Made by a program: the position numbers and the translations under genes
Assembly (NCBI RefSeq): GCF_030272615.1
Contig: NC_081405.1
Span: 473,790,008-473,854,007 of the forward strand
DNA: 64,000 nt
Source: Cryptomeria japonica
Lineage: Eukaryota; Streptophyta; Pinopsida; Cupressales; Cupressaceae
Reading direction: 5' to 3'
The notes under the pieces: model-generated
The model's database searches: none
What the model saw: only the letters and a program-made list of their open reading frames with translations
Told to the model about the DNA's origin: nothing
Shown here: positions 34,325-45,613 of the stretch, piece by piece
Layout of the letters: every line of letters starts with the position of its first letter
Position numbering within the stretch: position 1 is the stretch's first letter

Positions 34325-37300
34325 TTATTTAAAGACATGATAGACTAAATGAGGTATTTGAATATGACATGCTAACTGCTCAACTATAAGTGAGATCAAA
34401 AACATGTATAAAGTGATAAAAATTGAACAAGAAAAGTCACAAGAAATCTTAGAAGAGGGATGAGTGTAATTTATTAGAGCCTTATCCCTGGAGGAAAGGA
34501 CTTTATGATGAATAGGAGATAAAGATTCATAAGTGGATTTAGAAATTTGAGGGGAGTCATAAAGAGATTTGTTCATCGCCAAGATTTCCTTATGAGGGGA
34601 ATGAGAGTTGATAGAAGTAGAAGATGATTTAGTTGAAGTGAGATCATCATCACTACTAAATATAGCATTCACATTGAGAGATGGTCTTTTAGATGCTTTG
34701 GTGGGCTTAGAAAGATTATATCCAAGTCCAAATGAATATTCATGCACGTTATGTTCTAAAGGAACTTTAATTCCTTGTTCATTTGTGCCACAACCATTTC
34801 CACTATAGCCACTCTTAGCCAAAATATGAAAACCACGACCATAACGATTAGCCATTTCAGAAAGAAAAGGTGGTTTTTCATAAGACAAAGAATCAAATTC
34901 TTTAGAATTAGAGGTGTGAGGAGAAGAAGTTTGAGAAGAGGCCACAAAATTATTGCTCATAGGTTCAGGTAAGACTGATTGATCTCTAGTTTCTTCCTTC
35001 TTTTTAACTTTAAACTCTCTAGGAGGAACCCTATATTCACCTACAAAGGTGGGACTGAAATCAAGAGATCCCCAATCGTCTTCTACGAGAACCTTCTCAG
35101 GATCAAAAGCCTTTTCATGTGTAGATTCAAGTTGAGAAGAATCTTCTTCAGGAACTTCAGACTCATCCAAAGAATTTTGATTATCAGAGGGTGATGATTC
35201 ATCCATAGGTATCTTGTTTAACGAGTCATCACTAGAAGAGGAAGGCTTAGAAGAACTCCCTTTGGAAGTAGATGTTTGCAAACAAGTTTGAAAATTAGTA
35301 TCACCTATCAAGGTATAAGTCTTATTATTATAAATAAATTTAACTTGTCTATGCAATGTAGAGGGGACAGCTTGCATACTGTGAATCCAAGGTCTCCCTA
35401 ATACCAAGTTGTATGTTAGATTTCCCGACATAACATGGATAGGACCTAATGAAGACTTAGCCACATTATCAAAGCCTCGAATGGGATGAGAGTCAGGCTC
35501 AATAAGGGATGTATCCACATTAATCTTATGCAATAGATTAATGCTACACACATTAAGGCCAGAACCATTATCTACCAGTGTTCGTCTTATAGCAGTGTCA
35601 TTTATGATAACCACAATCATCAAGGGATCATATTGATGTTGAATTTCACTAGTAGACAACTCATCTTGAGTAAACACAATTTGAGCTTTAGGATTCATCA
35701 CAGAGTTAACCAAAGACACTATATTACTAGGTGTATTAGGTGGAGGAACATTCAAATATTTCAAGGCATCTTGTAACATTCCATGATGAGCGGAAGAAGT
35801 TTGGATCTAATCCCAAAGGGATATCTTAGCATGAGTAGTTTTAAGTTGTTCTATGAGATCATATTCCTTACCAAGAACTTGTGAAATACGTGGAGCTTGC
35901 GGAAGAATGGGTTGAGGATTAGGAAGAGAAACTGGAGTAATAGGAGGAGGATTAGGCTGCCTATTATTTCTAGTATTATAAGTATGGGCAACCGCATGAT
36001 AACTCTCTCTATTCAGTTGCTTAGCATACTCATAAAGGTTCTTAGTAGAATAACCTCCTTGCACAGTAATAATAGGTTTCTTAGGAGTGCAAAAAGAATC
36101 ATTAGCATAACCACCTTGAACCACTAAGATAGGCTTATTTAAAGGTTGAGAACTTTGAGAAGGACAAGCACCTTGGATAGTGAAGAGAGGTTTGTTAGGT
36201 GTTTCATTCACATGTATCAAATTGATTGAGGATGGTTTAGAGGAATGAACAAAAGTGTTGGAAGAATTATTGATAGTCTTCTCTTGCACTAAAATCTTAT
36301 CACGGATTAAATCAATTTTAGGAGAGAGACAAGGGGTAGGCATTGATATTCTAGTAGGAAGAGTAATACTAGGAAAGGTCATATCATCCTCTATCATCAA
36401 AGGATCTACATGGGGAATAAACTCTCTAGGAGAAGGATCAACATTACTCTCTAAAGTATCACTTTTGAGAGGGAGATCTTTGAAAGAGATGTTAACCATC
36501 TTGCTTTGAACTAGGGTATCCTTATGAGTAGAACCAAGTTGAGGAGAGGGAGAATAATTGAGATTCAAGGAAGGTGAGAAACTATCAAGGGAGTTTTCAA
36601 TCTTGATTTCATCCCCTTTGGCTAGGGGTAGAGAATAATCTATACCTTCTTCTAATGGTTCATCCCAAATAGTGAAGTTGTTGAAAGGAATGTTTGAAGT
36701 ATTGTCAATTTCGGGAGAGGAGATAACATTGCTTATTAATTCCTCATCCTTAGGAGGGAGAGCATTAATAGATGTGTTAAACTCATCCTCTTTCCTCAAA
36801 ATATGTTCAATATGATCTTTAGGGAGAGAGAGTTAAGGAAATTGCTTATTATTTCATCTTCTTTCTCTAAGGGATGCTTATGGGTAAGACAAACTTTAGG
36901 AGAAGGGTAAGCATTTATCATTAATTCATCATCTCTTGTGGGAATTTTGTTGGAAAATGAAATGCCATCACTAGGGAATGTAGGGATCATGTCATCTTCT
37001 TGCACAAAAGGATCCTCATGAAGGGAGTGTTTTTTAGGAGGAAAATGAACATATGTCTCCAAAGATTCATGCTTAGGAAGGAGATCTTTGAAAGAAGTGT
37101 TCATAACCTCCTATTGCACTAACATGCCCCCATTGGAAGGACCAACTTTAGGAGAAAATAAGTCAATGTCCATCAATGCCTTTTCACCTAGAGAGGCATC
37201 ATGTAGGGAAGGTGAAGTAACATTAAGAAAGGTGTTTATGATATCATTCTCTTTCTCTAGTATAGCTAAATAGGAAGGGCACATTTTAGGAGAATTGTCA

Positions 37301-37473
37301 AGATCACTCTTAAAGTATTCATCCTTAGAGAATGGGAGAGTGTCAAAGGAATTGGTAGCAACTCTTTTAGGCACTAAAATGTTGTTATAGATGGGGGGAG
37401 GTTCTTTAGGAGAAGGAAAAATTGAAACAAGGGAAGCTAACCCATTATCACATCTATGAAATGAATGCATCAT
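34325..37473 (-). pseudogene. M ORF: acidic repeats, QG linker, aspartic protease, G-patch
   Basis: About 1,050 codons from ATG at 37473 with two in-frame TAG stops (37111-37113, 35807-35809) and one frameshift (near 36800-36830). The N-terminal half (37473-36300) is made of degenerate acidic repeats. A linker (36220-36030) carries three IQG/VQG motifs. Then comes YDLIEQLKTTHAKISLWD, a pre-protease element. The protease has LVDNGSGLNVC (residues 69-78 of the open stretch starting at 35779) and LVLGRPWIHSMQAVPS (126-140). After an acidic Ser-rich spacer a glycine-rich G-patch-like segment follows (SGYSGNGCGTNEQGIKVP, residues 323-340, then FGLGY 350-354). The protease would cut a polyprotein; the role of the repeats is unknown. 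Confidence 0.85.
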
Positions 37474-37800
37474 GACAACAATTTTCCTCTTTCAAATGAT
37501 AACACATGCAAAATAGAAGGAAATGTTTAATTTTAACCAATGCAAGCACTTAGAATGTAGATTTAGAAAATGAAATTTATGATTCAAATGAGTTCCTAAA
37601 TAAGATTTGAAATTATTGATCCCAATTAAGCTATCCACAAGTTCAACTTTGAATTGAAAAATTAGGGTTTTAGCAAAAATTTCCTCTAAATTTTTAAATC
37701 TTGCAAGAAATTAAAACTTGTAAATACAAATTTGATTTTGAAATAGCATAAACACTCAAATTTGAAAACATAAATCAGAATTAGAGAAGATTGGAATTCA

Positions 37801-37814
37801 CGTCGGGTTCACCA
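37801..37814 (-). other. Primer binding site of M
   Basis: Minus strand TGGTGAACCCGACG, three bases inside the 5' LTR. The same motif is at 7512-7524 next to the M-like LTR. The implied tRNA 3' end (CGTCGGGTTCACCA) is not one I can name. Confidence 0.75.
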
Positions 37815-37817
37815 AAA

Positions 37818-39499
37818 TGTGTGGGGGAAAAAGTGACACTAAGCAAACATGCCCTAATCTCACTTTCAACCACACACTTGTGGAATACGAAAGAGCCTAG
37901 AGGTATCACACAATTGGCTACTTCTTTTTTTGTGGAAGAGAGAACCATGGGCTACCTATTAGGATTTCTATTCCTTTGTTGTAATTGAAAGATAAAATGA
38001 TGCAAGTTCAATTCCTAACCCCAAAGTGCAAGTACGAACTAATAACAAGATTGCGGAATTGAACTTAAACTATGGAAAGCTATAAGCACAAGGATAAGAC
38101 AAAAATGCAAATGCATACCCGGAGTCAAAATTTGAGTGGAAATGTTTGGGACGGGGGTGCGAGCACCACTGTCTTGATTCTGCACCTGAAACTGCCACTT
38201 TGAAACCTGGAAAACTGTCCGAACTGCTAAAAATTGTTGTCTGTCAGGAGGACCAGGGCACCCAGCGCCCCTGTCCTAGGGACTAGGGTGCCTAGCGCCC
38301 CTATCCTGGCAGGACTAGGGCACCCCACGCCCCTGTCCTGGTCTTCTTCTCCAAAACTTGGTGTGTGGTTCCGTCTCCGTCTGCTTCTTTCAGATCTGCA
38401 ACTTGCGGCGTCGTCCGAATCCTGAAACCTGCACTTATATCTGAAAAGGTATGGTGGGTGGCTATATAGGGTTTTGCCTTAGTCAAACCCCCGCTTTGGT
38501 GGTTTCCACCTCCATGAATAGCCAAATTGTATTGTAAAAGTAGTGTGTGCAGACCTTGTGTGTGTGCAAGATCCTAAAATGCAAGTAAGCAAACTAGAGC
38601 AACCTAGAAAGTAAACCCTAATTGCTTGTAAATGATAATGTAAATGCTCCAAATCAAGATGCAAAGTGATCTAAAGCATGAATACAAATGATATAATGAG
38701 GCTTATGCAAAGACATGAAAACAACATGAAATCATACCCAACCCCAAGGGAGGGGTACAAGCCAATCTTCAGTCGGTGATCCCTTATTGCTCTTCAATGT
38801 CTTCAAAGCCCTAAATGGATGAATGAAATTGATGAATGCTTTATGGATGGATGTTGAATGTTGTTGAAGTCTTCAAAGATCTTCTCTTTCGCTGCATAGA
38901 AGGCCCTTGAAACCAAAAATCTCGGGATCCTTTCAAATGAAGAAAGAGAGCTCTTATATATGAAACCCTAGGTCTTAATTTCAACTTTTGGCCGACCTAG
39001 AGATTGAATCTCCCGCCAATTTCTTGGGGTTAAGCTTTATTTTATGATTGGATTGCGCTCCTAAAATTTCGGGAAAAATGTCCGGGACCATGTGCACTCC
39101 GGGCGCCATGGTCCTCTCTGGGCGCCATGGTCCCGACAACTTTTCACCAAATTTTCAGGGCCGTCGGATATGATGATTTTAGAGAGAATCCCGAAGTTAC
39201 AACTGATTTCGAGATGTTTTGACCTTCGAAATCAAGCCCCCAAGTTCAAAATAGGACCTAATTAGGGTTTTTGATTAAATGATGTATTGGAGGAATAAAA
39301 TGAAAGGGGCACACTTTAATGAAAGGGCCCAACTTTATGATGTGGAAGATGATGAAATAGGACCTTAGACCTAATTAATTTAATTTATTAAGTGTTAAAG
39401 GGGAAATGCAATGCAAAATGCAAAATGCACCAAGGCGGGTGCTAAACTAGGTGTGAAATTGTACCACCCTAGCAAGTGCGTACAATTTACGACGCTACA
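37818..39499 (-). repeat. 5' LTR of M
   Basis: A 1,682-bp LTR; minus TATA CATATATAAG at 38953-38962. Most differences from the 3' LTR appear to be C/T or G/A transitions plus one 12-bp repeat-unit difference. Confidence 0.95.
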
Positions 39500-39995
39500 C
39501 TTTGGTGTAATCAGATATAATGGTGGAAAGGGCACCAAACTTGGTTACAATTCCCTCTAAGAATTGAATACTAAATTTTGAGTTGCATCCTTTAGAGCTA
39601 TTGCCTTTGTCCACCTTGTGAAGAAATCTGTAGTGGCCAAAATCCACTTATGGCCTGCACTTGATAAAGGGTTGACCAAGACAATTAATTCTAGGCCCCA
39701 TTGAGAAAAAGGTTGATCAGTCTGTATTGGATGCAAAGGAAGGATAGCTAATATTTATTTACTTGAGAACAAGGCACACTCCTTGCACTTCCTCACCCAC
39801 TTGTGTGTATCTCAGAACAAGGACAGCCAATAATAGCCTACCCTGATTATTTTCATGGAGGTGGTCCTTGTAGAAAAATGACCACCTGAGGGGCCATCAT
39901 GAAACTCTTCTAACAGTCTACTGACCTAATCATCTTTGATGCATCTTTGTAAGACTCTATTAAGGTTCCTTTTGAATGAAACACCCTCCACTAAT
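39500..39995 (-). pseudogene. N integrase N-terminal zinc region and first part of core
   Basis: Minus strand: EEFHDGPSGGHFSTRTTS, KIIRVGYYW and HKWVRKCKECA form the HHCC zinc region of gypsy integrases. Then SSAGHKWILATTDFFTRW and KDATQNLVF of the catalytic core follow, up to IISDY at the M junction. Stops are present. The first catalytic Asp appears replaced (ELIVLVNP where related proteins have a D-x-I/V-G type motif). Confidence 0.85.
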
Positions 39996-40009
39996 ACATA
40001 AGGGATAGA

Positions 40010-40755
40010 CTAAATTTTGAAATGTCTTCTCTTAGTTCTATCAAAATTATGAGGGTAACTACCATCCCTCAAGAAGGTACTCGTAGCATCAAACCAGCTA
40101 GTTTGTATACATTCAATGTTGACCAGTTGTTCCTCCTCTTGCAGCAGAAGGGCAACCTCTGGGTCTCTGTCAAAAGATGAAACAAACCATTCACACAAGC
40201 CCTTGCCTCTTACCAACATGTTGATTCTAATATTAAGGTTATATTCCATGACCTTAGTGATCCATCCATCTCTCTTTTCACTAATACCCTTATTCGGGAG
40301 AAAATATTTCACACTTGCATGCAACACTAGGAGTTGAATCTGGTTAGAGAGCATATGTCTGAATTTATTTAATGTTCTGACAATTGTGATGACCTATTTT
40401 TCCACATAGCTATATTTAAGCTCATAATCTTTCAAGCCCTCATTGAAAAAGGCAATGGGCTACTCTAACCCATCATCATTTAGCTGTGTCAAAACAACTG
40501 AGATAATTTCCTGTCCTCCCAAAGAGTAGAGGATGAAGTCTCTATCATAATTAGGATTTACTAGGGTGGGAGCCTGAGCAATTGCTTGTTTGATCTGATC
40601 AAAACCATCTTTCCCCTCCCTTTTCCCCTCCCTAGTCCATTCAAAAACCATATCCCTCTTCAACATGGTCGTGAGAGGTTTAACCATGGCAGCTAGGTTT
40701 GGGATAAACCTTCTTACAAAGTTGATCCTACCAAGGAAACTCTACCTCCTCTTGT
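40010..40755 (-). pseudogene. N RT thumb and gypsy RNase H
   Basis: Minus strand SFLGRINFVRRFIPNLAAMV is the end of a gypsy RT. The RNase H follows: VKPLTTMLKRDMVFEW, GFDQIKQAIAQAPTLVNPNY and DRDFILYSLGGQEI. The usual catalytic TDAS is changed to SLGG. It continues to 40010 with HMLSNQIQLLVLHASVKYFL and WITKVMEYNLNI. The RT fingers and palm were not found in N. Confidence 0.85.
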
Positions 40756-40859
40756 TGCTCCTTCTTGGCTGCAACATGTGTTGGTATTTCATATTGAGTG
40801 CCAACTGTTTCCAACCTATCAACATGTTTGTTCTAATTTCTAGGGACACTAAATATATT

Positions 40860-41290
40860 GAAGGACTCAAATCCTTTTGTTAAGTCCTAGACTCTATGCT
40901 TGTAAGATTTGAGAAGGTTGTTTTTGGTTGTTCTTTGAGCTTTGATTTGATTGACAACCAACTCATTGTCTCCATGTGCATGTAAGGATTTTATCCCTCT
41001 TCTTTGTGTTGTTTTGAGACCTAAGATCAATGCTTCATATTCAACCATATTATTAATCTATCTAAAATGAATCCTAAATAAAAAATGATATTTCTCCTTG
41101 CTAGGAGAGATGAGTAACACATTGGCCTCTACACCATTTTTGTTCCTTGAACCATCAAAAAACATACCCCACGGTCCCTTGGGATCATTGCATTCCTTGG
41201 TGAGATTGGTAATAAAGGTTCCTTCCTCATCAATTCAATAAGTATGAAGACCTATATTGGTGACCTCACCGATTGGGTCAAATTGAAAAG
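40860..41290 (-). pseudogene. N archaeal-type RNase H, upstream of the RT remnant
   Basis: Minus strand: GPWGMFFDGSRNKNGVEANV, NMVEYEALILGLKTT and HGDNELVVNQI supply the Asp, Glu and Asp positions of the second RNase H of Tat elements, ending with FNIFSVPRN and a decayed NKHVDRLET. In T the equivalent domain lies after the ordinary RNase H; here it lies between the protease and the RT thumb. One or two stops. Confidence 0.82.
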
Positions 41291-41494
41291 CATTAGCCCA
41301 CTGATCAAGAAGGTAGTCAGAGACCTCCTCCAAAAGACTAGCAGGTTCCCTGATTAAAATATTTGTTTTTCAGCATAGAGGGAACAATTTATATTTATAG
41401 GGCTTGGAATATAAGGCTCAATATGGTCTTTTGTAATAGATTATGTCTTTATGGTAACCTTTGTACTATATCTTGTTCTTAATAGCATATGAGA

Positions 41495-41803
41495 CTAGTT
41501 CGAGGATAGATAGTCTCTTATCTTGGCAATGAACTCCCTTGATAAATGAATGACAAATAAAGTAGGGAGGTCAATGAATGAAAGGTCTTGTAAGACACTG
41601 AAACTAGGGCATGCATGTAGGGTCAAACATAAGTCCTTAATTACCCCCACAGAGTGAACTACAGTGCCATCAAGTTGCACAAATCCCCTAGTCACAAGCT
41701 CATATTTAATACCTAGGCAATCAACCACATTCTTAGGCATTACTAGGTTGCTAGCCCCTAAATCTATCATACAATAATGCACTAAGTTATCTCTTATAAT
41801 CAA
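41495..41803 (-). pseudogene. N aspartic protease
   Basis: A 102-codon open stretch with YCMIDLGASNLVMPKNVVDCLG, the gypsy protease form with DLGAS as active site, followed by VQLDGTVVHSVGVIKDL. It lies between gag and the archaeal-type RNase H. It appears open, but its neighbours are broken. Confidence 0.85.
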
Positions 41804-43620
41804 AAGAGAGATAGAAAGGAGGGGGCTTACTGATCCTTATTGAGTTCTCTCCCTCCAAAGGTTGCACCAAACTTGGAGTGGATGAGCTGCAATCTCTTGT
41901 TGTTTCTCTCATGCTATTGATATCCTTTAAGGCCTCTTGGAATAGATCTCTTTGACATGGAATGGAGATTGCATCCCACATGCAATTTTTAAGGTTAGCC
42001 TTCTTCATTTGTTCTACAATGTTGAAGGGAACCATAGCTTTGGTAGGACCCTCAGCAGTAACAAGGTCAAGTTTTTACACCATCTTGCTCCCCTTTTTTG
42101 TCATTTTGATCTTTGTCTGGGGTATTTGGAGTTATAGTTTGTGTAGCAACCTATGAAACTTGGGTTTTTTTATAAAATGCATCATTGTCTATAGCCCTCC
42201 TCTTTTACCTAGTGTTATTAGCCACAAGGTCACTATTTAGTTGATTAACACCACAAAAATTTTCCTTACTAGTTCATAAGGGTAGAATCTCCATGTGCAT
42301 AGGTTGGACAATCATGAAATTGTTGTCCTAAAGTGGCTGGTTCACTTTTTTCTACTAAGGCCTAAGAGAGCTCTCCATTTTGGCAAGCAATTGAGTTGTG
42401 AGGCTAATTGCACAGAATACACCATTCTTTCTCTTGAGCAAGATTGTTCTGCATTAGGACTATTTCCTTTTATGTACTTGCAGTCGCAGAGTTTAAACTA
42501 TTCAAAGGCATGGCATTATTCCATTGGTTCTACCCTTGAAATGGTAGTCTATTCTGTTGATAATTCTGATTTTGTGCCTGGTAAGGCCTATTGGTCTAAG
42601 AGTGCTATATTTTTATTGTAACCAATTCATTTCCAAAGCCTTGCATGATGGTCTTAAGCTCCCGAATCTCTATGGGTGATGGAGTAAGCACAGGGGTGAG
42701 TAGTTGACTTGTAGATGTTACTAGGCCAAAATAGGCTATTGTGCAGGAGCCTCCGGGAATAAGGACATTGAAGGTCTAGGAACTATCTTTCATGCTTGTA
42801 TTAAATAATTTTCTATCCTTATGGCTAGAGCATATGCATTTGGTAGGTTTTCTCCTCCCATTTTTTGTATCATGGTAGCAATATCACTATTGAAAGCCCT
42901 AAGGAAGCATAAAAAGGCATGATTGGAAGATGGCTTGACCAAAGTAGGGATCCTATCCCAAGTCTTCTAAAATCTATAATTGAAATATCCCATGAATTCA
43001 TGAGGCACTCTCTTGATGGTAGTTATCTATTGTACAAGAGATAAATGGTCTCTCTTGTCCTCAAAGTGCTTACATAATTTCTTTCCTAACTCATCCCAAT
43101 TGTGGATGGATCTAGAAGGTAATCCCCTATACCATTGTAAAGCTTTACCCTTAAAGGATGGTGCAAGGAGTCTAACTACTACATCATCTTTGGTTACATC
43201 AAACACAATGCAGATTCTAGCAATATCCTGAATGTGCTTAGCAAGGGTAACAAAGTTTTCACTAGTGAAAAAAAGGGATAGCCTTTAAGCCAGCTATGGG
43301 TATATACGGTTTTTGGGCTTAAACCAGAGGATTGTCCCCATTAAAGGTGACAAAAGTAAGATTTCTAGGAACAACCATGGGGAATAATGGTTTATTGACT
43401 TGAGAAGTGTGAGTCCTAAGTTGTAATAGTATTATAGTAGGGGGAATAGAATGAGACCTAAGGGGTGTAGATACAACTGCTTCAACACCCCTAACTAGTG
43501 ACAATTAAATTCTACTCCTCCTTCTAGAATTATAATTTGAAAGCTCACAAAACTGAAAAATACCTCTAGAAGATGCTCTTGTTTGAGTTCTTGGAATGAA
43601 ATTGACAATAGGTCATGAAC
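41804..43620 (-). pseudogene. N gag
   Basis: Minus-strand Gag remnant. The capsid-like segment reads ENFVTLAKHIQDIARICIVF, VRLLAPSFKGKALQWYRGLP and HNWDELGKKLCKHFEDKRDH (about 43040-43260). A zinc-knuckle-like WCILCN, PHNSIACQ lies near 42400-42440 with a stop inside. The C-terminus is an open 82-codon stretch (41787-42035). It differs clearly from T gag. Confidence 0.78.
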
Positions 43621-43727
43621 AAGGAACCGGATTTGTCATTAGTCACCAAGTGATTGAATGGTAAATACCTCGAAAGACTAGAATGCTAAAAACAACACTG
43701 AATACTTAGCAGAATTTGAAATTATGT

Positions 43728-43743
43728 CCCACCAGGTGTACCA
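43728..43743 (-). other. Primer binding site of N
   Basis: Minus strand TGGTACACCTGGTGGG, five bases inside the 5' LTR end CAACA. The position fits a primer site; the tRNA was not identified. Confidence 0.6.
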
Positions 43744-43748
43744 GAAAT

Positions 43749-45613
43749 TGTTGTCACAAAATTTTGCACCCTTTTTGAAGACTCATGCTCAACAACCTTG
43801 TGAAACATATAAACAACCTCCAAGTGTGGGACCTTGCACAATGTGAGGTTGAATCTCTAGACAAGGCCGACTTCCTTACCGATCAAAGTGTAGTGTTGGA
43901 CTAACCCAACACTTTTAAGACCTATTCTAATGATTCAGAGGAGAAAAGGGGAGAAGGAATTCTGAAAGGGAAATGTGAGGTGAAGCACCTATATTGAAAT
44001 GATCATTTTCCCTACCTATGACTGCACAAAACATCAATGAAGCAACCCAAAGCATACATATATTCCTTTCCTTAATCAGCTACTAAGACATATATGAGAT
44101 TAGAGCTTAATAAAGAACTGAGAGGAACTAAAAATTCCATAGATAGCTCCTATAAGTAGAGTTGATACAACATATAAATCAAACAAAACTAATAAGAAAA
44201 CAAATTCATAACAAAGGCAAGACATTTTTGCACAAGGTAAATGAACTTAGAAAGAGGTAAAACAAGACTAACTTGATTGATGCAAAGGCAAGGTAAATTT
44301 ATAGTTGTAGAATAATATAATTCTATAAGAGAGAAAAAGGAGAAGATCCTTCAAAGAAGGTTCCAAAATTTCTTTTATAGAACCAACATAACTTGAATAG
44401 AATATTGGGTTTAGAAACCCTAACCAACTAGGGTTAGGTTATAAAAAGAGAGGATCAAATTATAAAATATTGATTTGATGGTTGCCTGCTTGAAGATATT
44501 TGCTTGGATTGAGGAGTATCAATCCCTAAAATTGAGGAAGCTCCTGCATTGGGATGGCATCTGATTACCCCCTACCATACACATAAGTCTTTTGTTTGCA
44601 ATAAATAAGCATGGTCAGCCAAAAGGAAGCATCCAAAGGAGTATGATGGAGTAATGGTGATCATTCCTCAGCTTCCTAAAAGTGGTTGGAGCAAATCAAA
44701 TTTGATTTGGGCCACCGACGAGTTAGAAATTGATTTTTGACTCATTAAGTTGGCAATTACCCTGCACAACTACTTGAATTTTAATCTCCACCTCTAGTTT
44801 GAATTCAAGTCATTGGATCCTCCTGATCACACATAGATGGAAGATTGAGATTGCATGACAAAGTCTCCAAAAGGGCCCATAAAAGAGTTTAAATTAGGAC
44901 CGTCAATCTCCCCCTTAAGTGAAACCAGACAGTCGATATTTCCCTAAAAACCAACTAGCCCCACCAGCCTCATTGCTAGCCTTATCGATGTTTTGTAACT
45001 AAAGATAACCCCTTTACATTAACTATCATGAGACAATTGAAACCCTTTACTCATCCAACATTTATCACTCTATTGCAAGGGTCAAGCGACGATTAGCCAT
45101 AACTACTGTGACCCCCGATATCCATATTCACTCTTTATATCATTGGCCATTTCTATTTCACAACCTTGACCACCATGAAAGAGAAATAAATACATTCTTA
45201 ACATCACCACCACAATTTTCATATTTGTTTCATGGAGGGGACCCCACCACGGGCTTCGACCACCATGAAACCACGAAAACCAAAGCAGTTATCACATATC
45301 ACATTGAGGACCAAAAGGCAGGGCCCAACTACTATGAAACAGTAAAACCAATATAAAACTCTCACCAACTAGTAGCGAGTGAAAGGGGTCGGTCTTGAGA
45401 TGAAAAGGGAACCCTCCAGCCAATAACCCTTAAGTGAAATGACCACCCCTATTGGTAAACAACTGAAAAGAATAAGGCCAAGAAGGGTTTTTGAAAAAAG
45501 GCCTTATGGTTTAGGGTTTTTAGGACTTAGAGAAATAGATAGGATTTTATCCATCTGAGGATATCTCAGATTAGTTGTCTGTATGGATAAGGTTGACACA
45601 AAAATGGTCAATA
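43749..45613 (-). repeat. 5' LTR of N
   Basis: An 1,865-bp LTR, TGTTGTCAC...GGTCAATA on the plus strand (the CAATA end is a decayed CAACA). Minus TATA box TATAAAAG at 44372-44379 supports minus-strand transcription. It is followed by the target duplication AAACC (45614-45618). Confidence 0.92.

Larger units (their letters stand above)
30794..39499 (-). mobile_element. Young non-autonomous gypsy element M (8.7 kb)
   Basis: Minus-strand element with nearly identical LTRs (30794-32487 and 37818-39499), exact target duplication CTTTG (30789-30793 and 39500-39504), a clear polypurine tract and a primer site. The single long ORF (34325-37473) has acidic repeats, a linker, an aspartic protease and a G-patch, but no capsid-type gag, RT, RNase H or integrase. 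It must have been mobilised by another element's enzymes. The protease and G-patch are of Tat type. It interrupts N's integrase just after the second catalytic Asp. Confidence 0.93.
26887..45613 (-). mobile_element. Ty3/gypsy element N nested in T, itself split by M and a solo LTR
   Basis: Minus-strand element with LTRs 26887-28760 and 43749-45613 and exact target duplication AAACC. The internal order on the minus strand is primer site, gag, protease, archaeal-type RNase H, RT thumb/RNase H, integrase. Most of the RT is missing. Its integrase is interrupted by M (30794-39499) and a solo copia LTR (29594-30717). Numerous stops; dead. No normal polypurine tract is seen at 28761. Confidence 0.88.

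Noticed and set aside
34608-36509. Several plus-strand ORFs opposite the M ORF
   Set aside because: They mirror the minus-strand frame, which has protease and G-patch motifs; the plus translations have none.
42295-42621. A 108-codon plus-strand ORF
   Set aside because: It lies opposite the zinc-knuckle part of N gag and has no family features; it is an antisense shadow.
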